From assembly GCF_011038975.1 (NCBI RefSeq), contig NZ_JAAKEC010000003.1, positions 124,001 through 188,000 of the forward strand: a DNA stretch of 64,000 bases. Direction: 5' to 3'. Below, one piece after another: positions 56,867 through 63,405 of this stretch. Each line of letters opens with the position of its first letter. The stretch's first letter is position 1. Origin of the DNA: Adlercreutzia sp. ZJ176. Lineage in GTDB: Bacteria > Actinomycetota > Coriobacteriia > Coriobacteriales > Eggerthellaceae. Below the pieces are notes generated by a model that was given only the letters and a program-made list of their open reading frames with translations, was not told the origin of the DNA and made no database searches. Made by a program: the position numbers and the translations under genes.

Positions 56867-58216
56867 CTAGAACCACTTCTCCCAGAAGTGCTTCTTGCGC
56901 GGCTGCTCGACGGGCGCGGGCTCGGCGGCGACGGAGTCGGCGTCAGGGTCGGCGGCCGCCAGGGCGAGCTCGGCCAGCTCCTCGTCGGTGAACGCGGCGT
57001 CATCGGATTCAGGCTCTGCCGACGCGACCGCCTCCGCAGGCTCGGGCTCGAACTCCGCCGCGGCTTCCGCGGCTTCGGGCTCCACCCCTTCCGCAAGCTC
57101 TTCCGCGACCTCAGCCTCGGCTTCGGGCGCGGACTCCGCGGGTTCCTCGGCCTCCACAGGCTCCTCGGCCTCCTCAACCTCCGCAGGCTTTTCGGCCGCC
57201 GCCGTCGCGGGCGCGCCCTCAAGCACGTCGCGGCGACGCTCCCCGGCGGTCATGGCCGCCTGCTTGGCGTTCTCGCCGACAGGCTCGGCATCCTCCTCGT
57301 AACGCTCGTCGAAGTCGCCGATGAGCGCGCTCGAGAACGCATGCGCGTCGAAGTCGCGCAAATCGTCGATCCCCTCGCCCACGCCGATCTTGATGATGGG
57401 CAGCTCGAGCTCGTGGCTCACGGCGAGCGCGATGCCGCCCTTCGCCGTGCCGTCGAGCTTGGTGACGATGAGCGCGTCAAGGTCGAGCGCGCGGTTGAAC
57501 TCGCGCGCCTGCTGCAGGCCGTTCTGGCCCGTGGTGGCGTCGATCACGAGCACCGTGTACACCGGCAGCTCGGAGCGCTTGCGCACCACGTTCACCACCT
57601 TCTCGAGCTCGCGCATGAGGTCGGCCGAGGTGTGCAGACGGCCCGCCGTGTCGATGAGCACGAGGTCGGAGCCGGCCGCCTCGGCGCGCTCGATGGTGTC
57701 GTAGCACACGCTCGCCGGGTCGCTCCCGCGCTCGCGCGTGACCATCTCCACGCCCGCGCGGCGCGCCCACACCTCGAGCTGCTCGATGGCCGCGGCGCGG
57801 AAGGTGTCGGCCGAGCCCAGGATGACGGAGCGGCCCGCGTCGGTCTGCTCCTTGGCGATCTTGCCCACCGTGGTGGTCTTGCCCGTGCCGTTGATGCCCA
57901 CGAACAGCAAAAGAGCGGGCCCGCCGCCGAGGATCTCCTCGCCGCCAGGCGTAAACGTGGCGCTGATCTGGTCGTTCAGAAGGTCGAGCACCGCGTAGGC
58001 GTCAGGCAGCGCGAGTCGCGTGGCCTGGTCGCGCAGCCGCTCCACGATGTCGAAGGCCGCTGAGCCGCCGATGTCGGAGAGGATGAGCGTCTCCTCGAGC
58101 GTCTCCCAGAAATCCTCGTCGAGGTTCGGCCCGCGGTCGAGCAGGACGTTCATCGACTCCTTGAACTTGTCACGGGAGCGCGAAAGCCCCTCGCTGATCT
58201 TGTCGAAAAAACCCAT
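56867..58216 (-). CDS. ftsY: SRP receptor FtsY with C-terminal acidic domain
   Basis: A 449-residue SRP receptor GTPase. The NG domain occupies residues about 1-315: GINGTGKTTTVGKIA (P-loop), ADTFRAAAIEQLEVWA, LIDTAGRLHTSADLM, VTKLDGTAKGGIAL and GVGEGIDDLRDF. From about 330 to 440 follows a long Glu/Ala/Pro-rich acidic region, ending in the basic-aromatic motif QPRKKHFWEKWF. In E. coli the acidic A domain and its membrane-binding amphipathic motif are N-terminal; here the arrangement is reversed. The terminal motif may bind phospholipid. It starts with ATG 58216 and begins a run of co-directional genes toward ffh. Confidence 0.96.
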   Translation of the reverse strand: MGFFDKISEGLSRSRDKFKESMNVLLDRGPNLDEDFWETLEETLILSDIGGSAAFDIVERLRDQATRLALPDAYAVLDLLNDQISATFTPGGEEILGGGPALLLFVGINGTGKTTTVGKIAKEQTDAGRSVILGSADTFRAAAIEQLEVWARRAGVEMVTRERGSDPASVCYDTIERAEAAGSDLVLIDTAGRLHTSADLMRELEKVVNVVRKRSELPVYTVLVIDATTGQNGLQQAREFNRALDLDALIVTKLDGTAKGGIALAVSHELELPIIKIGVGEGIDDLRDFDAHAFSSALIGDFDERYEEDAEPVGENAKQAAMTAGERRRDVLEGAPATAAAEKPAEVEEAEEPVEAEEPAESAPEAEAEVAEELAEGVEPEAAEAAAEFEPEPAEAVASAEPESDDAAFTDEELAELALAAADPDADSVAAEPAPVEQPRKKHFWEKWF

Positions 58217-58327
58217 GGCAGACTACCTCCATGCCAACGTCGCACCTTGCACCATGCCATTCTATGCCATCAGGCGCACGTTAGCCCCCACCCCGCCGAA
58301 AAACAAGGCGCCAACACGAGGGAAAGG

Positions 58328-58834
58328 TCAAGCTCCCCGCTCTGCGCGCAGCTTGAGGTAGGTGAGCATGTCGGCACTTGAGTAGGCTTTGACGGTCGAT
58401 GTGCGAGCGAGCCTCACGTCGTTGGTCACGAGGAAATCGATACCCGCGAGCTCAGCCGCAGCTGCCACCAGGCCGTCCTCTAGATCGAAGAAGAGCGTCT
58501 TCTGCTGGCGCGCGAGCCAAACGGTACGCAGGTCAAGCGGGAGGGGAATGGCGAGGTCTCGAATGGCGTCAACGACACCCCATGCCATCTCGTTACAGGC
58601 GAGTGCCTCGGACCCCGTCACCTCCTTCCCCGCCGCCCTCAGGCGTCGCTTATGGATGGAGCCCACAAGGTAGTAGACGTCCTTCAGGCTGCCCGCGAAG
58701 TACGCAAGGCCAATCCCTTCCACGTATGCGTAGTCAATGAGAGCGAAGGCGTCCTCATGGAACGTACGCCACGGGTCGAAGTAGTCAAGCCACACGTTGG
58801 TATCAAGGAGAAGCGACATCTCCCCCGCGTTCAC
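58328..58834 (-). CDS. PIN-domain toxin (VapC-like)
   Basis: A 168-residue PIN-domain ribonuclease, the toxin of a type II TA pair. Acidic residues of the active site appear in SLLLDTNVWLDYF (first Asp), DLEDGLVAAAAE (Glu/Asp) and FLVTNDVRLARTS (last Asp). The start is taken as GTG 58834, which overlaps the antitoxin stop (GTGA) and has a good purine run upstream; an internal ATG five codons on is possible. It probably cleaves tRNA or mRNA when free of its antitoxin. It lies at the ftsY-proximal end of the accessory island. Confidence 0.83.
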   Translation of the reverse strand: MNAGEMSLLLDTNVWLDYFDPWRTFHEDAFALIDYAYVEGIGLAYFAGSLKDVYYLVGSIHKRRLRAAGKEVTGSEALACNEMAWGVVDAIRDLAIPLPLDLRTVWLARQQKTLFFDLEDGLVAAAAELAGIDFLVTNDVRLARTSTVKAYSSADMLTYLKLRAERGA

Positions 58835-59190
58835 AAAAGGCCCCTCTCCTCATAGCGGTCGACAAGCGCCTCCTCATAGAGCTCGCGGTCACCTAACATG
58901 CTCGGAAGCGGGTCACGCGTGATGCCACGTTCCGCGTAGAACGCCGTCACCTGCCGCTGCATGGCATGGAAGTCATCGAGCTTGCGCAGGCGCTCTTCAC
59001 GCCCACCGTCACGCGGCGTCGGCTCGATGACCGTGCGAACGTCGGCGTCTCGCACGCCCTCGCGACTCAGGAAATCATAGAAGCCCTGTACGGCCTTCGA
59101 CGGCGTGAACCCTAAGGAGGCTAGCCGCGCGTCGCCGTCGCGCTTTCGCTGAACCCCAATGCGCACGTTCATCTGCTGAGTTGCCTCCAT
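58831..59190 (-). CDS. RelB/DinJ-type antitoxin paired with the PIN toxin
   Basis: A 119-residue antitoxin. The N-terminal ribbon-helix-helix reads MNVRIGVQRKRDGDARLASL, then FTPSKAVQGFYDFL, the RelB/DinJ pattern. The C-terminal half is charged and presumably binds the toxin; it ends DRELYEEALVDRYEERGLL. ATG 59190 has GAGGAGG seven bases upstream. A dyad (59228-59244) overlaps its promoter, consistent with autoregulation by the TA complex. Its 3' end is the source of the 30-bp sequence found again at 59735 and 61111. RelB-like antitoxins usually pair with RelE-like toxins, so pairing with a PIN domain is less common. Confidence 0.82.
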   Translation of the reverse strand: MEATQQMNVRIGVQRKRDGDARLASLGFTPSKAVQGFYDFLSREGVRDADVRTVIEPTPRDGGREERLRKLDDFHAMQRQVTAFYAERGITRDPLPSMLGDRELYEEALVDRYEERGLL

Positions 59191-59227
59191 CAGCGCACCT
59201 CCTCGACACAAGCGTGTTCATGATGCT

Positions 59228-59244
59228 TGCTATATTGTATAGCA
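59228..59244 (-). promoter_or_regulatory. TA operator: TGCTATA-TTG-TATAGCA
   Basis: A perfect seven-base dyad with a three-base centre, 38 bases before the antitoxin start. It contains the likely -10 sequence (TATACAAT on the minus strand), so binding of the antitoxin complex would block transcription. Confidence 0.65.
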
Positions 59245-59383
59245 TTCTATTGATACAAGGCAATACGGAGGTTGCGATCCGATCTTGTCACAGATACATT
59301 GCCGTCGATCTTTTGCCTGCAATGATTCGCCATGGTCACTTGACAATAGGCACTAGCGAGATCGAATCTGACGTTTCGTGGTT

Positions 59384-59545
59384 TTAACTTCTTCTGAACC
59401 GGGCAGAGGATGCCCTTAGGGACTCGACGTTATCGCACGCCAAGCCCCTCTCGTTCACGAGAATCTCGCAAAGCTCGTCAAGTGTCCTGAACGACTTGTC
59501 AGACATTGGAGTTTCTTTCCGCAAATGCAGGAAGGCCCACCGCAT
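59384..59545 (-). CDS. Short hypothetical ORF, possible gene remnant
   Basis: A 53-codon ORF from ATG 59545 (a second ATG at 59506 gives 40 residues). The protein reads MRWAFLHLRKETPMSDKSFR, then TLDELCEILVNERGLACDNV and ends ASSARFRRS. The frame is open for eight or so further codons upstream (PPKPLNDAE) without a start, suggesting the 3' end of a truncated gene. No family was recognised, and the ribosome sites are weak. Confidence 0.35.
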   Translation of the reverse strand: MRWAFLHLRKETPMSDKSFRTLDELCEILVNERGLACDNVESLRASSARFRRS

Positions 59546-59662
59546 TTCAGCATCGTTGAGAGGCTTGGGTGGGCGCTGATGGGTTCATTCTAATTACTCC
59601 AGAAAAGAACGTCCATAGGGATGAAGCGATAAAGCAACCTTTTGCACTGGACCAAGCGTTTG

Positions 59663-59785
59663 GTTGTTCAGCTACCCCCTGCAAAATAGCTCATGCTCCT
59701 CACGCTCACAGGAGGCCGCGCTCCTCAGAGCGCTCGACAAGCGCCTCCTCATAGAGCTCGCGGTCGCTCAACGTGCTCGGAAGCG
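59663..59785 (-). pseudogene. Decayed TA copy: antitoxin tail plus toxin stub (copy 2)
   Basis: The minus strand encodes LPSTLSDRELYEEALVERSE followed by ERGLL and a stop, matching the C-terminal end of the intact antitoxin (58831). A GTGA stop-start overlap is retained, as in the intact pair, but the following reading frame (VSVRSMSYFAGGS) ends after 13 codons. Bases 59735-59764 are identical to 58861-58890 and 61111-61140. The 5' part of the antitoxin is replaced by the repeat gene's 3' end. Confidence 0.7.
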
Positions 59786-60682
59786 ATTCTCGGATAACGC
59801 ACACTTATCGGGGTTGGCGGCTATCCACTCTTCGATCGACTTGTAGTCATTGTCCCTTAGACAGGATGAAACGGTCTCGCAGACACCACGGTCGATATCG
59901 TCAACCAACACATCCAACCCATAACCTTGCTCGGCAACTACGCCGCGTACCCACTCTTCGGGGTCATTGACCAATACATCAAGGCCATATCCTTGCTCGG
60001 CAACAGCTACACGGACTCCCCAAAAGGGATCGTTTACCAGAACGTCGAGACCGTAGCCTTGTTGCGCGACGGCGCTGCGAACAACCGCGTTGGAGTCATT
60101 AACAAGTTGGTCCAGCCCGTAACCGTACTCGGCCACTACGGCACGAACCCACCGCTCAGAATCATTAACGAGAACATCAAAGCCATGCCCTTGTCGCGCC
60201 ACAGCTGCTCTTACCGGCCAATCTTGATCTTCAACCAGCTGATTCAGGCCGTAACCTTGTTGAGCAACAGCCTCACGAACAAACACATCGGGATCATGCA
60301 TCAGTTTATCTAAGCCGTAACCTTGCTCGGCTACGGTTTCACGAACCTCCCAATCAGGATCGTTGACGAGCGCATCCAACCCGTAGCCTTGCTCGGCAAC
60401 AGCGACGCGAACATCAACCTCAACGTCGGTTATCAACCTTTCGAGTCCATACCCTTGTTTTGCGACGACCACGCGAACATGCCAGTCCTCATCATCGACA
60501 AGCTGATCGAGTCCATACCCTTGTTCGGCAACGGCAATACGAACATAATCGCTACGATCATTCACGAGCTTTTCCAGTCCATAGCCTTGTTGCGCAGCGT
60601 TGTAACGCTCAAGATAATCCTCGCTGTCAACCATTTCGCGCTGCTCGTCGCTCAAAGCACCATATGGCACAAATTCACTCAT
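59768..60682 (-). CDS. LRV/HEAT-like alpha-solenoid protein with eleven 22-residue repeats
   Basis: A 304-residue protein dominated by eleven tandem 22-residue units of the form A-x-Q-G-Y-G-L-D-x-L-V-N-D-x(4)-V-R-x-A-V (residues about 29-272), resembling leucine-rich-repeat-variant/HEAT solenoids used for protein or nucleic-acid binding. A short N-terminal cap (MSEFVPYGALSDEQREMVDS) precedes them. The DNA units are 66 bp and recently related, so copy number can change by recombination. The last six codons (RFRAR and stop) are encoded by antitoxin-derived DNA, so the original 3' end was lost in a rearrangement. Lower GC than the core genes. Function unknown. Confidence 0.75.
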   Translation of the reverse strand: MSEFVPYGALSDEQREMVDSEDYLERYNAAQQGYGLEKLVNDRSDYVRIAVAEQGYGLDQLVDDEDWHVRVVVAKQGYGLERLITDVEVDVRVAVAEQGYGLDALVNDPDWEVRETVAEQGYGLDKLMHDPDVFVREAVAQQGYGLNQLVEDQDWPVRAAVARQGHGFDVLVNDSERWVRAVVAEYGYGLDQLVNDSNAVVRSAVAQQGYGLDVLVNDPFWGVRVAVAEQGYGLDVLVNDPEEWVRGVVAEQGYGLDVLVDDIDRGVCETVSSCLRDNDYKSIEEWIAANPDKCALSENRFRAR

Positions 60683-60784
60683 CGTGCATTGCCTGTTCTA
60701 CTCGTATCAACTTCTGCCTTATCGTTCATCGTTACCGCTTTTCTGGTGTTTTATGTGCGATGGTGCCCATTGCTACCATCCTAC

Positions 60785-60994
60785 TTATTCGCTCCCCGAA
60801 CGTGCGAGGAAATTGGAGAAAAAGACCAAAGAGAAAACCGTATCGACTCGCTCGACTTCGGAAACGAGCTGCGAGCACCCCTCTCGGATGAGATCACACC
60901 GACGCTCAAGCTCTTTCAAAACCTCAACGCTCTCGACGCTTCTCGTTTGAATCTGATCGCTTGCGATGATCTTCTCGGCCAACGCTGATGGCAT
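60785..60994 (-). CDS. 69-residue hypothetical protein upstream of the repeat gene
   Basis: Starts at ATG 60994 behind GGGGAGGTGGG; an in-frame ATG 18 bases earlier is less well placed. The protein has a helical, charged body (SVEVLKELERRCDLIREGCS) and a hydrophobic end (VFSLVFFSNFLARSGSE). No family was recognised. It lies 102 bases before the repeat gene on the same strand, between the two decayed TA copies, and may be transcribed with it. Confidence 0.5.
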   Translation of the reverse strand: MPSALAEKIIASDQIQTRSVESVEVLKELERRCDLIREGCSQLVSEVERVDTVFSLVFFSNFLARSGSE

Positions 60995-61037
60995 GGCCCA
61001 CCTCCCCTTCACCTATTGCGGAGCATTCTAGCACCGC

Positions 61038-61143
61038 GGTTGTTGCTCAGCTATCCCCCGCGAAAAGCTCGAGCTCTCCGCTCACGGGAGACCGCGTTCG
61101 CCGGAGCGCTCGACAAGCGCCTCCTCATAGAGCTCGCGGTCGC
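61038..61143 (-). pseudogene. Decayed TA copy: antitoxin tail plus toxin stub (copy 3)
   Basis: The minus strand encodes DRELYEEALVERSGERGLP and a stop, then after a GTGA overlap the stub VSGELELFAGDS and a stop. It is homologous to copy 2 over about 105 bp (40 bp identical around 61105-61143) and to the intact antitoxin over 30 bp. It has no 5' antitoxin part. With copy 2 it forms direct repeats around the repeat gene and the 69-residue ORF. Confidence 0.7.
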
Positions 61144-61217
61144 AAATGACAAGTTGGACCAATCGAGTTGAGCAGATCACCATTTGCACTTAGAATGTCT
61201 GCTATCATCTGTTTAAC

Positions 61218-61252
61218 GGTACCAGTTTTGAAATTGTGACGACTTTGGTACC
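61218..61252 (+). promoter_or_regulatory. Inverted repeat GGTACCA...TGGTACC before the ATPase gene
   Basis: Seven-base arms (61218-61224, 61246-61252), each containing palindromic GGTACC, enclose 21 bases, ending 31 bases before the start codon. Candidate operator; no known regulator matched. Confidence 0.4.
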
Positions 61253-61283
61253 CTTAAAGTGACCATAAGAGGAGATACGAGCG

Positions 61284-62528
61284 ATGGGCGACTCCAAGAT
61301 TCAGAAGCGCTATCGGCGCGAGCGCTACCTCGAGAAGGTGCGCCCGTTCGTCCACGACGCCGGCCTCATCAAGGTCATCACGGGCATCCGCCGCTGCGGA
61401 AAGTCGTGTCTCATGGAATCCATTGCCTCAGAGCTCGTGGACGGCGGGGTGCCGCTCAAAGACATTATCTACCTCGACCTGGAAAAACGAGGCCTGCGCT
61501 CCGTTAAGACCCCCGACGCGCTCGACGCAGCCATCGACGAGCGCGTCATAGACAGCGACTTCAAGTACCTCTTCATCGACGAGGTACAGAGCGTGAAGGG
61601 GTTCGAGGAGGTCGTCAACTCCTATCGCGCTGACGGCGGCTTCTCGGTCTTCATCACCGGCTCGAACTCCTACCTGCTATCAGGGGAGCTCATCACCAAG
61701 CTCACCGGCCGCTACGTTGAAATCGAAATGTTCACGCTGTCCTTCGACGAGTACCTTGGCATGCGCTCCTTCCTCGGTAAACCCGAGCAGCCGCGTGCGC
61801 AGAGCTTTCGCGAATGGCTGCGCTACGGAGGCTTCCCGAAGTCCTTAGAGTTCGATGACACGCGCGCCAAGTCGCGCTACATAGAGGACGTGGTGGACCA
61901 GATCATCAAGAAGGACGTCTACGCTCGAAGCCGCGTGCGCAACCGCGCCACGTTCGAGCGCGTCATGACCTACATTATCAACAACTTCGCGGCACCCACG
62001 AACCTCGAGGGCATCGCCCGGTATCTCAACGAGGCGGCACACTTGCCCATCAAACGCCAGACGCTCGCCCGATACATCGACCTGCTCGTGGCAGCCAAGG
62101 TCATCTACCGATGCGACCGCTTCGACCTCAAGTCGAAGAGATCCCTGCAGGGCGGCGAGAAGTACTACCTGGCCGACCCTGGCATCTACTTCGCACGCAA
62201 CGTAGACGCCACCATGAACTACGGTCCTCTGTTGGAGAACACCGCCTACACCTGGTTGCGCGCCAAGGGATACGCGGTGAGTGTAGGCATCATCGGGAAG
62301 CTTGAAGTCGACTTCATCGCCCGTCGGGCCGATGAGGGATACGCCTACGTCCAGGTGTCCATGTCGGTTGCCGATCCGGCTGTCGAGGAGAGGGAGTACC
62401 GGCCCTTCGGAAACGTGCGGGACAACTGGCCCCAGTACCTGCTGACGCTCGACCCGCTCCCCTTGGAGCGAGACGGCGTGACCCACCTCAACATGATGGA
62501 ACTCATGGCCGACGGCGGAGATCTCTAA
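61284..62528 (+). CDS. AAA_14/DUF4143 ATPase
   Basis: A 414-residue ATPase of the AAA_14 plus DUF4143 architecture common in accessory regions of gut anaerobes. Walker A is ITGIRRCGKSCLM, Walker B KYLFIDEVQSV, sensor-like FITGSNSYLLSG, then FDEYLGMRSF. The DUF4143 part has LARYIDLLVAAKVIYRCDRF and YLADPGIYFARN, and ends with a nuclease-like EVDFIARR...YVQVSMS (D-x-E-x-K-like with Gln for Lys). Biological function of the family is unclear; roles in mobile elements or regulation have been proposed. ATG 61284 has AAGAGGAG upstream. It stands alone on the plus strand. Confidence 0.87.
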   Translation: MGDSKIQKRYRRERYLEKVRPFVHDAGLIKVITGIRRCGKSCLMESIASELVDGGVPLKDIIYLDLEKRGLRSVKTPDALDAAIDERVIDSDFKYLFIDEVQSVKGFEEVVNSYRADGGFSVFITGSNSYLLSGELITKLTGRYVEIEMFTLSFDEYLGMRSFLGKPEQPRAQSFREWLRYGGFPKSLEFDDTRAKSRYIEDVVDQIIKKDVYARSRVRNRATFERVMTYIINNFAAPTNLEGIARYLNEAAHLPIKRQTLARYIDLLVAAKVIYRCDRFDLKSKRSLQGGEKYYLADPGIYFARNVDATMNYGPLLENTAYTWLRAKGYAVSVGIIGKLEVDFIARRADEGYAYVQVSMSVADPAVEEREYRPFGNVRDNWPQYLLTLDPLPLERDGVTHLNMMELMADGGDL

Positions 62529-62621
62529 AAGCTTGAATTGGCACCTGCCTCAATGCTCATCAGGCTCAGGCGAAGGATAACATTTTCGACTGCATTAGGC
62601 ATCGGCTAAGCCACCGGGTAG

Positions 62622-62864
62622 CTCGTTTCGAAAAGAGAAGGGGCAGATGATGGCCCACATGACCTGAGATATTTGGCCGAGCGCGGCTATGGCAATCTTC
62701 ACTTAAGGTACATAGGTACTGCTAACTTTCTTGGAGCAACAAGATTCTCTAGAGAGGCATGTAGGTGCTTTTTCCAGCAGATGTTTCAGCTTGGGTATTT
62801 GGAGATAAAAACATCCTCTTCCGTTGCCTGTGATAAAGCTAGTGGGATTAAGTCGAGCGAGTGA
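62622..62864 (+). pseudogene. Open-frame remnant, possible winged-helix end of a helicase-like gene
   Basis: An 80-codon open frame with no plausible start (only TTG 62673) and low GC. Residues include LRYLAERGYGNLHLRYIGTA and SREACRCFFQQMFQLGYLEI; the 'W/F..xxQxxxxGYLx' pattern recalls the RQC winged helix of RecQ helicases, but the match is weak. It probably represents the end of a gene whose 5' part was lost. Confidence 0.3.
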
Positions 62865-63332
62865 AACTGTGCTGCTCCGAAGAACAAGACGCCTCGAGAA
62901 ACAAGATGACGAGGGGAGCGCGAGGGAGCAATGGTTAGTTCGTGAGGTTCCTCATCCGCACAGTATTCAGGTTCATACAGGCACTGCATGAACGAATGCG
63001 TGCGCCTCAAATCAGGCTATAAAAAATCAGGTATTTTGATGAGAGGTTGTTTTTTCGCTTTATGAGTACAATTGATCGATTAAATGCAACGAAATACGCA
63101 GGATTCTTGTTTTAGGAAGAGCCCAAATGGGTATGATAGGAAGAGTTTTATGGGTAAGAGAATGTCTACCTATTGATAAAGACCACTGTTGGTGCTTGAC
63201 TTGCTTACATGAGTTCTTGGGGCGAGCCGCCTCCCCTTCCCTGCTTCAGCTTGATTTGATTCTGGTTTCTCGGGTAATCGCCATTGCGTGGAATGCAGCA
63301 CCCCTTCCTCTGAGAGCGTTAAAACTCCGCCG
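62865..63332. other. 468-base A/T-rich gap without a supported gene
   Basis: Short ORFs on both strands have no ribosome site and no family resemblance. The sequence is much less GC-rich than the core genome and shows only short near-repeats such as AGGAAGAG at about 63113 and 63138. It is the smc-side end of the accessory island. Confidence 0.6.
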
Positions 63333-63371
63333 AAAAAGAACCTCCGTCGCACGTCAATCGCGACGGAGGTT
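63333..63371 (-). terminator. Terminator of smc
   Basis: AACCTCCGTCGC (63339-63350) and GCGACGGAGGTT (63360-63371) form a perfect twelve-pair stem with a nine-base loop; on the minus strand C-TTTTT follows. It ends the smc transcript before the island. Confidence 0.95.
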
Positions 63372-63405
63372 TCAGACTAAGACTACGGGTTTCGAAAACG
63401 CAACC

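Noticed and set aside
58861-61140. CRISPR array suggested by three identical 30-bp repeats
   Set aside because: Spacings are about 0.85 and 1.35 kb, the repeats are coding antitoxin sequence, and no cas genes are present.
62786-63010. A 74-codon minus-strand ORF in the A/T-rich gap
   Set aside because: It overlaps the better-supported remnant on the plus strand and has no ribosome site.
63170-63352. A 60-codon minus-strand ORF before the smc terminator
   Set aside because: No ribosome site and no family; its start overlaps the smc terminator stem region.
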